Under the pieces are notes generated by a model. The model was not told the DNA's origin. It saw only the letters and a list, made by a program, of their open reading frames with translations, and did not search any database. Both the position numbers and the translations under genes were made by a program. Shown here piece after piece: positions 46,046 to 56,561 of a stretch of 64,000 bases of DNA. Source of the DNA: Pseudoalteromonas sp. UG3-2 (GTDB lineage: Bacteria > Pseudomonadota > Gammaproteobacteria > Enterobacterales > Alteromonadaceae); assembly GCF_037120705.1 (NCBI RefSeq), contig NZ_JAWLJU010000002.1, forward strand, positions 3,285,175-3,349,174, in the 5' to 3' direction. The first letter of the stretch is position 1; the number at the start of each line of letters is the position of its first letter.

Positions 46046-49000
46046 TTAAAGTGTTTCTACAGTACCGTTTTCGTATACAATTAACACTAAGCCGTCACGT
46101 TTTACAACCTCTGCTGCCTTTTCATCAGCTACCATAATGGTGCCGAGCACGACTTGACCATCAGTGTTGTCGTTATCATCGTTGTTGGCGATCGACAACT
46201 TTACACCCTCTGCGTTATTGGCGGTGAGTGTTGTTGTAGCGGTATCGTAATTAACAGTAAATGTGCGTAGCTTGTCGCTCTCAGGGAGCACATAACTAAT
46301 ATCTAGCTCTAATTCACCGTTTTCATAAGCGGTGCGCTCGCCACTGAGGTTTAATTCCATTTCATAGTCAGAAACCTTAGCTTGGAAATTAAGAGCGGCA
46401 TTGATATCAAGGTACACGTCTTCACTTTCAAGCTTAGAACCCAGCTCTGGCTGAGCAAGGTACATGTCTATACTATAACTTGCCCCTGCTTGCCAATTGA
46501 CCTGTTCAGCAGCAGTAAAATCAGCCGCAACACGGCCAAGTCCTTTAATATGGCCATAGAAGGTTTTAAACTGGAAACTGTCACCATTTTGGATCGTTAA
46601 GGGTCTATAATAGTCTCTGTATGAGCTTAATCGGCTAACAAAAGTATCAGTTGCTGTTATTGCGTTAATGTTGTTGCCATTGATACCGAAACTGCCTAGC
46701 ATCCAAGATTGTGAAATAAAATAGCTTAAATCTTCATATGTTCCGCAATCATAAGCTTCTTCCGCAAAGTTAATAACTCTGCCCTCACCATCTACATAGT
46801 TGCCATCATTATTAACGTCAGTAAAGTTAATATAGCGGCAAGAGTAGTATTCAACGCGTTGCTGATCTTCGCTTAATATAGGTGATAGAACTTTGTATTC
46901 ACCCCAGTGTGACTCTTCATTAATACCATAGTAGCGTTGCTCAAGCTCTAGATTTTGGCCGACATCTAGGGCCTCACTGGCTACCGTTAAAGCAGATTTA
47001 CTATCTACCGCTCCAGATTGCGTATAGTATGTGTGCGAAACGGCGAAATCATTACTGTTGCTTTGCGAGACATTAACGGCTTGTGAGGTTCCAGCTTCCA
47101 CTTGTGCTACTAGGTTGCTGTTGTCGCTGTTTACATCAATGGTTAGCTTGTCTTCCAATATGGGTGAAACTAAGTAACCATTGGCAGAGGTGGTGGTGTT
47201 TGGCTTAAGGGTGTCACTGACGCCGTCACTTATTAATCTAAGCCAACCAGTATCGGGTTTAAAGGTACTGTAGCCAGACTCCAATCGAGGTTTGAAATAG
47301 CCAAGCGCAGACTCTGGATCTTGAGTAACTCCTGCCGAAACATAGCTTTCAGCCTCTTCCATTGAATAAAAGTTACCATTATTAACAAACTCTAGGTCGT
47401 CGATAGCAATTTGATTACCGTCTTCATAGCTTAATACCCCGTTACTGAAGTTAGTAAAATAATCAAAGTTTGCGTTTAGTTGATAGCTTCCATACGCATC
47501 ATTAAAGTCAATATATTCTACCCATGCTCGTTGAGCACCGGTTTTTTCATTTTTAAAATTTAATAGATAGTATTGGCGCGTACCCGAGTTATAGGCCTCA
47601 CGCAAGATATCACCAGCAAAAACCATATCACTGCTACTGTTTTGTTGAATAGATACTCGGTAGTTACCAGCGGTCGCAGCCGTTTTTTGGTATTGATAAG
47701 CAACGGTTGTTAGGCCGCTACTTTCATTGACCGTGAGATTATTCCCTGTGTCATCCACAGTGATGGTGGCAACATCCTCAAACTTCTTGCCAAAACCGGA
47801 AAGCTCTGGCGGCATATATTGTTCGAGATCATTGATGTTAATGGTTGCCGTTGCTTTAACAAACTCATCTTGGGCTGTTGAGAACTCACCACTTAAACTG
47901 ATTAACTGAGGTAAGATCAAAGTGTCTTTTTCAAGGTGATAGTCAAATGCCGATTCCTCGCGATAATTTTTCGGAGCGACAGAAGGTACCTCGACGGGCA
48001 ATAGCTCGGCATTGATGCTACCTGCAAAGCTTACCGGGTTGGTAACGCTATCCGTTGCTTTTTGAGCCAGAGTCACCGCAAGCTTCAGTTCCCCTTTGGT
48101 TGGCTCCACGGCCACGTCACCAGCTTCTATTTGTGCTCTAGTTAACGCTCTATCGAGGCTGATTGTAGCGTGACTATCATCGCTAATAATGAGCTGTGCT
48201 GCATCGTTTTCTGCTTTACCAGACAAGGCCAACTTATACTGGCTATCGTTCTCAAGTGCAGTAATGGAAATATCGGCGGTTAATGACTCAGAACCTGCAG
48301 TGGCTGTAACACTAAACACTAAGTTTTCTTCATCTAAGGTTACGGTGCCGGTGCCGCCAGTGGTAAGATATTTACCTAAGTTAAACTGCGTACCTTGAAG
48401 CTCGCCACTTTCACGTAAAAGGTTGATTTGTGTTATGGCTTCCATTACATCGCTTAGTAATGCGAAACTGTCGCCTTGTTCCGCAACCATTTGTCCAGCA
48501 GTATCTACAACAGATACAAACTTTTCACCTTCGGTTGTGAAATCCTCACCTGAACTATTGGTTACATCAAATAAGTTGGCAAATAAACGTACGTCATCCA
48601 CCATGGCACTGGCTTTAGCAATGGCATCACCTTGAGTTTCATCGCTTGCTTTGCCTTTAACACGGCCATCATTATCAGCTTTTGCAACTTTTACTTGAAT
48701 TTCATTGGCAATGTTAGTGGCTGTCTGCTCCAGTGTTTCAACATGTTGTGCTAGATTTGGATCGTCTGCAATAACCTTAGTTAGCTCAGTTATAGCTTGA
48801 CGAGAGCCGTTTAATACATCCTCTATTGTCAACTCAAATTCATCGTCGTCGTCAGCTGCATTCGCGACTAAAAAAGCTCCATCTGCAGCGGTTAAATCGG
48901 TAATGGCCGAGTTGAGTTTGCTGCTCATTGGTAGATCGGATTGCTCAGAATACAAACTATTTGCAATGCCCGCATTTATCAAGGCATAACGCATGCTGTT

Positions 49001-49696
49001 TTTGTTATCATCGCCAAATAAGCTTGCTGGTTTCTCTAATTTGCCCGGCTGAAGTTGGTCTAATGCGCCAACTAGACCAAATACGTTTGCTATTTGGGAT
49101 TTTGCCTCTTGAATGGCTTGCTCTGAGGTGTCTCCTCGGCTTTGTGCAAGTGCCATAGCCATATGCGTAAGTGGCGTTATGTTGGCTGTGTAAGTTGCGT
49201 CTGTTTGTTCATCTGCAACATTAAAAAACGTTGCAATAGAAAATTCAGGGTCGGTAACAGTTAGGTTGACGTCCTCCCCATAAGCAATGGCGGCACCCTC
49301 ATTATTTGTGCCACAGCCTACAGGTGCATCACACACCATAAGAGTGGGAGAGCTGGTGTCTTGACTCGCACTAATTTCTACTTTGACGACACCTGAGACA
49401 TTGTTCAGAGTTACCGCATACTCGCCGTTTTCGTCGGTCAAAAGACTAGAGTCTCCCAACTCTTCAGCGTTTAATTCGACTTCATTGCCGTCTACATATT
49501 TGTAGAAGGTGAGTGCCGCGTTTTTTAAAGTTCCTTTACTTGCCGCTCCGGCAATATTACTGGTTATACTTGAGCCGTTATCAGGTGGTGGAGTAGTCGG
49601 TGTGGTAGGTGTTTCTGTTTGTTTATCAGATGATCCACCACAGGCAGATAATACCGAAATAACGCTCATTGCAAGCAGTGTTTTTTTTAATTCCAT
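46046..49696 (-). CDS. Very large lipoprotein, surface or periplasmic
   Basis: 1216 residues from ATG 49696, behind GAGGGACG; the frame itself continues upstream to 49756. KKTLLAMSVISVLSACGGSS has a clear lipobox, then a Thr/Pro-rich linker (TPTTPTTPPPDNG). A carboxypeptidase-like beta domain follows (SKGTLKNAALTFYKY; DENGEYAVTLNNVSG) and then helical and beta-rich stretches. One segment, YINFTDVNNDGNYVDGEG, resembles a calcium-binding loop. I recognise no catalytic motif. Its base composition looks lower in GC than that of its neighbours. It pairs with the beta-barrel gene downstream. Confidence 0.8.
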   Translation of the reverse strand: MELKKTLLAMSVISVLSACGGSSDKQTETPTTPTTPPPDNGSSITSNIAGAASKGTLKNAALTFYKYVDGNEVELNAEELGDSSLLTDENGEYAVTLNNVSGVVKVEISASQDTSSPTLMVCDAPVGCGTNNEGAAIAYGEDVNLTVTDPEFSIATFFNVADEQTDATYTANITPLTHMAMALAQSRGDTSEQAIQEAKSQIANVFGLVGALDQLQPGKLEKPASLFGDDNKNSMRYALINAGIANSLYSEQSDLPMSSKLNSAITDLTAADGAFLVANAADDDDEFELTIEDVLNGSRQAITELTKVIADDPNLAQHVETLEQTATNIANEIQVKVAKADNDGRVKGKASDETQGDAIAKASAMVDDVRLFANLFDVTNSSGEDFTTEGEKFVSVVDTAGQMVAEQGDSFALLSDVMEAITQINLLRESGELQGTQFNLGKYLTTGGTGTVTLDEENLVFSVTATAGSESLTADISITALENDSQYKLALSGKAENDAAQLIISDDSHATISLDRALTRAQIEAGDVAVEPTKGELKLAVTLAQKATDSVTNPVSFAGSINAELLPVEVPSVAPKNYREESAFDYHLEKDTLILPQLISLSGEFSTAQDEFVKATATININDLEQYMPPELSGFGKKFEDVATITVDDTGNNLTVNESSGLTTVAYQYQKTAATAGNYRVSIQQNSSSDMVFAGDILREAYNSGTRQYYLLNFKNEKTGAQRAWVEYIDFNDAYGSYQLNANFDYFTNFSNGVLSYEDGNQIAIDDLEFVNNGNFYSMEEAESYVSAGVTQDPESALGYFKPRLESGYSTFKPDTGWLRLISDGVSDTLKPNTTTSANGYLVSPILEDKLTIDVNSDNSNLVAQVEAGTSQAVNVSQSNSNDFAVSHTYYTQSGAVDSKSALTVASEALDVGQNLELEQRYYGINEESHWGEYKVLSPILSEDQQRVEYYSCRYINFTDVNNDGNYVDGEGRVINFAEEAYDCGTYEDLSYFISQSWMLGSFGINGNNINAITATDTFVSRLSSYRDYYRPLTIQNGDSFQFKTFYGHIKGLGRVAADFTAAEQVNWQAGASYSIDMYLAQPELGSKLESEDVYLDINAALNFQAKVSDYEMELNLSGERTAYENGELELDISYVLPESDKLRTFTVNYDTATTTLTANNAEGVKLSIANNDDNDNTDGQVVLGTIMVADEKAAEVVKRDGLVLIVYENGTVETL

Positions 49697-50049
49697 TTTC
49701 GTCCCTCTAAATATCAGTTTCAAGCTGTTATGGCTTGTATATGTACAATTTGCCATTGTTAAAAGTAAAAAAGGCCTAATTAAAGGTAAAAATCAACTTT
49801 TAATATTGTTCATATTACATTAATAAATGTGAATTGCTATGACTTTAGTCATAGTTTTCAGGTGTTAGTGGTGGTGTTATTCCTACTTTTTTATTGTATT
49901 CCCCATGTTATTGCAGCTGCCGTAGTTAAAGAGGGTTGCTTTATTGTGTGCCAATAAGGTTTTTATCTAAATGTGAGACTAACGCAGCAGCATATAATTT
50001 CTGTTATAGTCAACCTATTATTAAGCTGTTTAAGTTATATAGTTGCATT

Positions 50050-52554
50050 TTGTTACCCATTGAAGAGTTTATCCCGCAAATACACACCATTTTAAGTGAG
50101 TCAAACCGCCTGGTGCTGCAAGCCGAGCCCGGAGCCGGTAAATCGACAGTGGTACCACTTAGGTTACTACAAAGCAATCTGTGTGATGGCAAAAAAATCA
50201 TTATGCTGGAGCCGCGCCGCGTTGCGGCAAAGTCTATAGCCACGTATTTGGCGCAGCAATTGGGCGAGCAAGTGGGGCAGCAGGTGGGGTATCAAATCCG
50301 TAATGAGCGTAAGTGCTCCGCCCAGACGCGGTTAGAAATTGTTACCGAAGGAGTGCTTACCCGGCGTTTGCAGGCCGACCCTGAGCTGCCCGATGTCGGC
50401 TTGATTATTTTTGATGAGTTCCATGAGCGCTCCATTCATGCTGACTTAGCATTGATGCTGGCATTTGAAGTACAGCAAGCCTATCGTGAAGACCTTAAGT
50501 TGTTGGTGATGTCGGCCACCATCGACCGTGAAAAAATAGCTCAGTATCTGGACGGTGCTAGTACTTTAGCTTGTCCGGGTAGAAGTTACCCCGTGAGTGT
50601 AGAATACAAAGCAAGCAATGGCCGTTATTTGTCAGAGCAAGTGAGCAGTGCGCTAAGTCATGCACTTGGCTTAGAAAGCGAAGGCGACATCTTGGTGTTT
50701 TTACCGGGCCAAGGAGAAATTAAGCGTTGCATAACAGCATGTGAAAGTGTGGTGAGCGCTGACGTTTGCTTACTGCCCTTGTATGGTGGCTTACCGCTGG
50801 CAGAGCAAGAGAAGGTGCTCAGGCGCCAACAAGGAGCTGGGCGACGGGTTATTTTTGCCACCAATATCGCGGAAACCAGTTTAACCATTGATGGCATTAC
50901 CATAGTGATTGACTCTGGGCTTGAGAAGCGACTTAGCTTTGATGTTAAAAGTGGCCTGTCGCGATTGCAGACCACCATGATCTCCAAAGCTTCTGCAACT
51001 CAACGTGCAGGGCGAGCGGGGCGCTTGCAACCAGGCCATTGTGTGCGCTTATGGCGAGAAAGCGAGCAGCAAAGCCTGAGTGACTTTCAAGCGGAAGAAA
51101 TCGCCACCACCGAGCTGACCAATTTAACCTTAGAGCTCAGCGCGTGGGGGATCACCCAATATCAGGATGGCCACTGGCTTACGCCGCCACCTGAGCAGCA
51201 TTATGAGGTGGCCACGCAACTCAACCAATCGCTGGGGCTGATGGATAAACACAATAAAATATTACCCAGCGGTAACCGTGCTCTATCTTTGGGGGTGGAG
51301 CCTCGTCTTGCCAGTATGTTGTTACAAGCCAAAAGTAGCACAGAAAAGCAGCTGGCCTGCTGGCTTGCGGCATTGTTAAGTGAGCGCGATGTGGTGGTGA
51401 ACGCCAGCGGCAGCGACCTGGTAGAGCGATTGATGTTAGTGCGTGAGTACAGCGAAAAGAAATCCACTGTCAGCAGCCATATGTTGCACCGTGGCAGTGC
51501 CGAGCAGGTGCTCAAGTTGGCTAAGTCGTTTGCTGCTAAGCTGGGTGTCAATCATAACATCGCCAGCATCTCCCTAACTCAGATGCAGGTGATCGCCGGC
51601 GAGCTGCTCTTACATGCTTACCCAGACCGGGTGGCACAAAAGCGTCCGAGCAGTGATAATCGCTATCTGCTCGCCAACGGCAGGGGAGTGACTTTACGGG
51701 ACGGTGACGCCTTGCAAGGCTCGGCGTTTTTAGTGGTGTGTGATGTCGACGGCAAAAATAAAGACGGCACGGTATTTTTGAGCTGCGCCATTGACCAAGC
51801 GACGCTGATGAGCGAGCTGCAACCACAGCTGCAACGCATCACCCACTATCGCTTGGATGATAAAAAAGAGTCCATTATAGGCCGTGAGCAAACCAAGTAT
51901 CGGGCCTTAATTTTGCAACAGCAAAATCTCAGCACCATTCCCAGCAGCGAGTTTCAAGCGTGCGTTCGCGATATTTTGACCGCGGAAGGCTTAGATATGC
52001 TCAACTGGACAGCCAAAAGCAAGGCGTGGCTGGCGCGGGCAAAGTGGCTTGGCAGTCAGTTGCCGGACTTTCCAAGTATCACAGAAGCCACCTTAATTGC
52101 CCAGCTAGATACCTGGTTGCTGCCCTATTTAAATAATGTCAGTTCGCTGAAGCAGTTAAAACAAGTTGATATTTTTAATTTGTTGCAAGCGCTGTTGGAC
52201 TGGCCGCAGCAACAGCTATTAGAGCAACAAGCGCCAGAATTTTACCTTACGCCAAGCAATAAACGCGTTGCCATTCGCTACGATGCCCATCAAGGGCCCA
52301 CGGTGGCAGTGGTATTGCAAGAAATGTTTGGTGAACTGGAGCCTGTGATGCTTGCAAATGGCCAAGTGGCGGTCAGGTTTGAGCTGTTATCACCAGCAAA
52401 GCGGCCCATTCAAACCACCAGTGATCTGGCGAACTTTTGGCGCACTTCGTATTATGACGTCGCTAAAGACATGCGCGGCCGCTACCCCAAACACCGCTGG
52501 CCTGAAAACCCGTTAGCAGAAAAGCCTGGACGCTCAATTAAAGCGAAACAGTAA
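50050..52554 (+). CDS. hrpB: ATP-dependent helicase HrpB
   Basis: About 834 residues from TTG 50050; the frame extends to TTG 49936. Helicase motifs: AEPGAGKSTV (Walker A), FDEFHERS (DExH, with F for the usual V/A), MSATIDRE, FLPGQGEIKR, TNIAETSLTIDG and QRAGRAGR, then the HrpB-specific C-terminal domain (LEQQAPEFYLTPSNKRVAIR; DMRGRYPKHRWPENP). No ATG occurs near the expected N-terminus, so a non-ATG start is needed; 50050 leaves MLPIEEFIPQIHTIL, matching the family start. HrpB is a DEAH-box-like helicase of unclear physiological role, in some bacteria linked to RNA processing. Confidence 0.93.
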   Translation: MLPIEEFIPQIHTILSESNRLVLQAEPGAGKSTVVPLRLLQSNLCDGKKIIMLEPRRVAAKSIATYLAQQLGEQVGQQVGYQIRNERKCSAQTRLEIVTEGVLTRRLQADPELPDVGLIIFDEFHERSIHADLALMLAFEVQQAYREDLKLLVMSATIDREKIAQYLDGASTLACPGRSYPVSVEYKASNGRYLSEQVSSALSHALGLESEGDILVFLPGQGEIKRCITACESVVSADVCLLPLYGGLPLAEQEKVLRRQQGAGRRVIFATNIAETSLTIDGITIVIDSGLEKRLSFDVKSGLSRLQTTMISKASATQRAGRAGRLQPGHCVRLWRESEQQSLSDFQAEEIATTELTNLTLELSAWGITQYQDGHWLTPPPEQHYEVATQLNQSLGLMDKHNKILPSGNRALSLGVEPRLASMLLQAKSSTEKQLACWLAALLSERDVVVNASGSDLVERLMLVREYSEKKSTVSSHMLHRGSAEQVLKLAKSFAAKLGVNHNIASISLTQMQVIAGELLLHAYPDRVAQKRPSSDNRYLLANGRGVTLRDGDALQGSAFLVVCDVDGKNKDGTVFLSCAIDQATLMSELQPQLQRITHYRLDDKKESIIGREQTKYRALILQQQNLSTIPSSEFQACVRDILTAEGLDMLNWTAKSKAWLARAKWLGSQLPDFPSITEATLIAQLDTWLLPYLNNVSSLKQLKQVDIFNLLQALLDWPQQQLLEQQAPEFYLTPSNKRVAIRYDAHQGPTVAVVLQEMFGELEPVMLANGQVAVRFELLSPAKRPIQTTSDLANFWRTSYYDVAKDMRGRYPKHRWPENPLAEKPGRSIKAKQ

Positions 52555-52697
52555 GTACCTTTTTCTTGTTTGTAAAATTCCCAAGCGAGCGCTAATGTGG
52601 GTGTCTAGTTTACTCGAAGATAATGATGAGATACCGAATTGTGCTATTACCGATATGGACTGCGATAACAGCTCAATGCGCCTATAGGCATGAATAG

Positions 52698-53798
52698 ATG
52701 AAAAATAAACACATAATGCTCAGTGTGTTAGTACTGAGTTTGGTGCTGCTAAGCTGGTTGCCACAGTTTAATGTGGCGATGACCAACTTTATTGATGAGG
52801 CGTTGCTGCAATCTTCTGTGGTCTATGCCGCAGCGCGCGGTGTGAATGGAGCCATTTCACTATTGCAATCGGCTGAAGTGGGCATTGGGGTGGCGAGTAT
52901 TCAACCGGCACAACTGCTTGATCCTATAAACGATCTTGCTGAATATATCTCGGATATTATGCAAATCGCCATAGGTTCGTTATTTATTCAGCGCATGCTC
53001 TACACCATGTCGACCCACGTGTTGTTTAGCGTCGCTTTTACTTTGTCGGCACTAGGCTTTTTGCTTTGTTTATATTTTCAAAAGTGGCAGCGCCTCAGTA
53101 GCCGATTATTAGCCACTATGTTATTGGTGCGGTTTGTGGTGCCTTTTGTGGTTTTGGCCACCGGGTTATGCAGTCAGTTGCTACTAGACCAAGAAATAGA
53201 AAAACAAAGCCAAGTGGTCTCAAATACCGTGGATGTGTTTCAATCGCAGGCGCACAGCACTCGGGCGCAACATGTCAAAGTCACAGCCAAAATCAATAAC
53301 CAAAAGCAGTTACATCAGCAGCAAATTGCCGAGTTAACCCAGCAGCAGGTTGCACTTCATGGTGAAGCAAGCGAACTCAATGGTGACATTGCCACTATAG
53401 AGCAACAAGTAGCCGCCGCGCAGGCAAATAGAAGCTTGTCTGAATGGTTAACCTTCACCCAAACCGAGGAGGCCAAGCCGTTGATCGCCAAGCAACAGCA
53501 ATTGACCAGTGAAAAAGCCAAATTAGAAGCGCAAATAGCCCTATTGAATCAACGAAAAGATCGCCACCTGAGCGCCATAAAGCGCCTCGAAGACGAGCTA
53601 CAAGGTGACAGTCAAGGAGTATGGAGCCGGGCTATTAAGGCGGTGTCAGGAGGCATAGATGAATTAGTGCACTCGGCCGAATCCTTGTTTATCGACTTCT
53701 TAAACGTAGTGTCGTTGCTGCTATTAAAGCTACTATTGATGCCACTGCTGTTTTTCTATCTTGCCAGCAAGGCCTTTAAGGCGATTTGGCGGGTTTAG
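52698..53798 (+). CDS. Membrane protein with central coiled coil, function unknown
   Basis: 366 residues. One N-terminal helix (IMLSVLVLSLVLLSWLP), two further helices near residues 108-155 (HVLFSVAFTLSALGFLLCLY and VVPFVVLATGLCS), a long Gln/Glu/Ala-rich coiled coil (about 165-305), and a C-terminal helix (LLLLKLLLMPLLFFYLA). I do not recognise the family. The layout suggests a bitopic or oligomeric membrane assembly. It stands alone between hrpB and the convergent signalling gene. Confidence 0.7.
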   Translation: MKNKHIMLSVLVLSLVLLSWLPQFNVAMTNFIDEALLQSSVVYAAARGVNGAISLLQSAEVGIGVASIQPAQLLDPINDLAEYISDIMQIAIGSLFIQRMLYTMSTHVLFSVAFTLSALGFLLCLYFQKWQRLSSRLLATMLLVRFVVPFVVLATGLCSQLLLDQEIEKQSQVVSNTVDVFQSQAHSTRAQHVKVTAKINNQKQLHQQQIAELTQQQVALHGEASELNGDIATIEQQVAAAQANRSLSEWLTFTQTEEAKPLIAKQQQLTSEKAKLEAQIALLNQRKDRHLSAIKRLEDELQGDSQGVWSRAIKAVSGGIDELVHSAESLFIDFLNVVSLLLLKLLLMPLLFFYLASKAFKAIWRV

Positions 53799-53852
53799 TG
53801 TACTCAATAGCAGGCCGAGACGACGGTTAAGTACATGGAGCTATTACCATGG

Positions 53853-56321
53853 TTAGTTGATCTCGCGTTTTAGCACCTCACTGAGGTAGCGTTTAAACGC
53901 CTTAACTGCCACTGGTTTGGAGAAAAAATAGCCTTGCCCTTGAGAGCACCCCATGTCGATAAGTGCCTGCTGGTGGTCTTGAGTCTCTATGCCTTCGGCA
54001 ACCAGCTCTAGTCCTAACGATTGCGCAAGCAATGTCACTGTTTGCACGATATCGCGGTCTTGCTTATCTTCGAGCATATCCATGACAAAGCTTTTATCAA
54101 TCTTTAGGATATCCAGCGGCAGATATTTAATATACGAAAGGCTGGAGTAGCCGGTGCCAAAATCGTCTATTGCAATGGTGATCCCCAGCGCCTTTAACTC
54201 ATCCAGTAAGGCCTTGGTTTCATCGTAGCTTTCTAACAAGGTGGTTTCGGTGATTTCAAACTCAAGCACCTCGCCCTTTAGCTGATGCTGCTCAAGTATG
54301 GCTTTGGTGGTGGCAATAAAATCCGCTTTATGAAGCTGCTCGGCAGAAATATTCACGGCAATACGCAGTGTCACTCCTTGTTGGTGTAACTCTTTGGCAA
54401 GGAGTACAGACTGCTCTAGCACAATATCGCCAAGCCGATGAATAAGCCCGGTTTGCTCCGCCACCGCAATAAATTCATCAGGAAAGATAAGTTGGTCGTC
54501 TTTGCTGCGTAAGCGTACTAGGGCTTCGGCACCGGTGATGTCACCACTATTAAGCTTCACTTTAGGTTGAAAGTGCACTTCAACCCGCTGATTTTCTAAT
54601 GCATCGCGCAGTTGGGTTTCTACCGCTTGCCTGGCCTCAATACGCGTTTCTAATTCGCTAGAAAAGAACGATAAACGATTTCTGCCTTCCTCCTTGGCGC
54701 GAAACATAGCGGCATCGGCGTGAGCCATCATTTGCTCAACGTTGTCGGCGTCGTTGGCGTATATACTGGCACCAATGCTCACGGTTAATCTTAAGGTTTT
54801 TTGCTCCACTTGGTAGGGTTGGCTTAAGTCATGCAAAACTTGATTGGCAAAATTGAGGCACTCATCTAAGGAAGTTAAGTCAGGGAGTAACACCACAAAT
54901 TCATCGCCACCAATACGGGCAACGGTGTAATGGTCCAAGGCCCCAGCGCGTAGACGTTTGGCTACTTCTTGAATAACGAGGTCGCCGACACTGTGGCCTA
55001 AGCTGTCGTTAATGTACTTAAATAAATCCAAATCAATCAGTAACAAGCCAACACTTTTTTCGTGGCCATCGGCACTGATAATGGCTTGATGAATTCTATC
55101 ATGAAGTAAAATACGATTAGGTAAATCGGTCAGTTGGTCGTAGTTGGCGAGGTGTGACATCTTAATGGAGAGGGCGACAAACTCGCTGACATCATGAAAA
55201 ACAATGATGGCACCAGTCAGGTTGCCATATTCATCGTGAATGGGAGCGGCAGAGTCTTCAACACGATAAATGCGCCCGCCATAGCCCACCAGTTGGCTAT
55301 TCAGCGCCATGGCCGCCACACGTTGTTCTTTAAGAGCTATTCTTACAGGGTTTACAATAGCTTCTTGGCTAGCAGCATCTTGTAAGGTCATGACCTCTTC
55401 AATGGGGTGCCCTTCGCCGTGGGCAGCGAAAACGCCTGTCATGGACTCGGCAATGGGGTTCATAAAGGTAACACGGCCATCCAAGTCGGTGGCAATAACA
55501 GCATCGCCAATGGAGCGCAACATAATATTGAGCTTTTCTTTTTCACCTTGCAATGCCAGCTTGGCGTTTTTTATTGCGGTGATGTCCGTAAGAGTAATAA
55601 TGTGGCTTTCGCTCTCGCCGTCGCCAAAACGCTTTTGTACCGACACTTCAATGTGCTCTATACCATTACTGGGTTGCGCTAAGCTGACATCAAATATGCG
55701 GGCATTATTATGCCCTAAGTTATTCTTAATAGCATGCGCTAGGTCGTCTGGGAACACCTCAAAAAGCTTCTTACCGTGCACTTTGCTGCTGTCTTGGTTA
55801 AACCAGCGTCCAGTTGTGTCGTTGCAAAAATTGCACTCTAGTGACTTATTCCAATGCGACACAAACACCGGGATTTTAGCAACCAGCTCATGCAAGTCTT
55901 TTCTGGCTTGAATAATCGCGGCCTGTTGCTGCTGTAAGCGCAAATGGTTTCTTACCCGCAATTGGCAAGTTAAGGCATCAATGGGCTTACTAATAAAATC
56001 AACGCCGCCAAGCTCCAGTGAATAATGCTCGTAATGGCGCTCTTGGTGGCTAGTAATAAAAATAACCGACGGTTTTGGGGTCGGGCTTAGGCGTTTTATG
56101 TAATCAAAAACCTGAAAGCCATCAATCCCTGGCATTTCAATATCGAGTAGAATCAGATCGTACTCATGGTTTTTAATGCACTCGATAGCTGCTTCACCAC
56201 TATCACAACAACTTACCTTGCCAAGGGGTAAGAGTATGTCTTTAAGTGCAATAATCACCCCAGGGTCATCATCAATAACTAAGAGTTGCGGTTCTTTTTC
56301 TTTACTTTCGCTGAACAACAT
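53853..56321 (-). CDS. REC-PAS-GGDEF-EAL c-di-GMP signalling protein
   Basis: 822 residues: receiver ([14 protein letters not shown] phosphoacceptor region, ITSHQ, FISKPID), two PAS-type domains (about residues 140-265 and 270-385), GGDEF at 471-475, and EAL ([42 protein letters not shown]). Both catalytic signatures look complete. The residues five before GGDEF read LDHY, not RxxD, so the product-inhibition site is absent. It is divergent from the REC-GGDEF/hybrid kinase pair; its receiver may take phosphate from that kinase. Confidence 0.93.
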   Translation of the reverse strand: MLFSESKEKEPQLLVIDDDPGVIIALKDILLPLGKVSCCDSGEAAIECIKNHEYDLILLDIEMPGIDGFQVFDYIKRLSPTPKPSVIFITSHQERHYEHYSLELGGVDFISKPIDALTCQLRVRNHLRLQQQQAAIIQARKDLHELVAKIPVFVSHWNKSLECNFCNDTTGRWFNQDSSKVHGKKLFEVFPDDLAHAIKNNLGHNNARIFDVSLAQPSNGIEHIEVSVQKRFGDGESESHIITLTDITAIKNAKLALQGEKEKLNIMLRSIGDAVIATDLDGRVTFMNPIAESMTGVFAAHGEGHPIEEVMTLQDAASQEAIVNPVRIALKEQRVAAMALNSQLVGYGGRIYRVEDSAAPIHDEYGNLTGAIIVFHDVSEFVALSIKMSHLANYDQLTDLPNRILLHDRIHQAIISADGHEKSVGLLLIDLDLFKYINDSLGHSVGDLVIQEVAKRLRAGALDHYTVARIGGDEFVVLLPDLTSLDECLNFANQVLHDLSQPYQVEQKTLRLTVSIGASIYANDADNVEQMMAHADAAMFRAKEEGRNRLSFFSSELETRIEARQAVETQLRDALENQRVEVHFQPKVKLNSGDITGAEALVRLRSKDDQLIFPDEFIAVAEQTGLIHRLGDIVLEQSVLLAKELHQQGVTLRIAVNISAEQLHKADFIATTKAILEQHQLKGEVLEFEITETTLLESYDETKALLDELKALGITIAIDDFGTGYSSLSYIKYLPLDILKIDKSFVMDMLEDKQDRDIVQTVTLLAQSLGLELVAEGIETQDHQQALIDMGCSQGQGYFFSKPVAVKAFKRYLSEVLKREIN

Positions 56322-56561
56322 TGCGCGTCCTTATAATAACTACTAAGCTCAAGTTATCGTTGGTTTTTTATGCATCCTTTTATAAAGCGTCGCAGTATTT
56401 ACTTCATAAATCAAGAAAAGCCAACTATAACTTAGTTGAAAATTTATACAGCTTTACGGGGTGAGCCCAATAATGGCTTATCTTGGTAGAGTTGATACGG
56501 TTTTGTAGGATTTTAGTTAAGTTGAAAATGATTCATTTAAGTTGGGTTCTAAGGGAATGGT

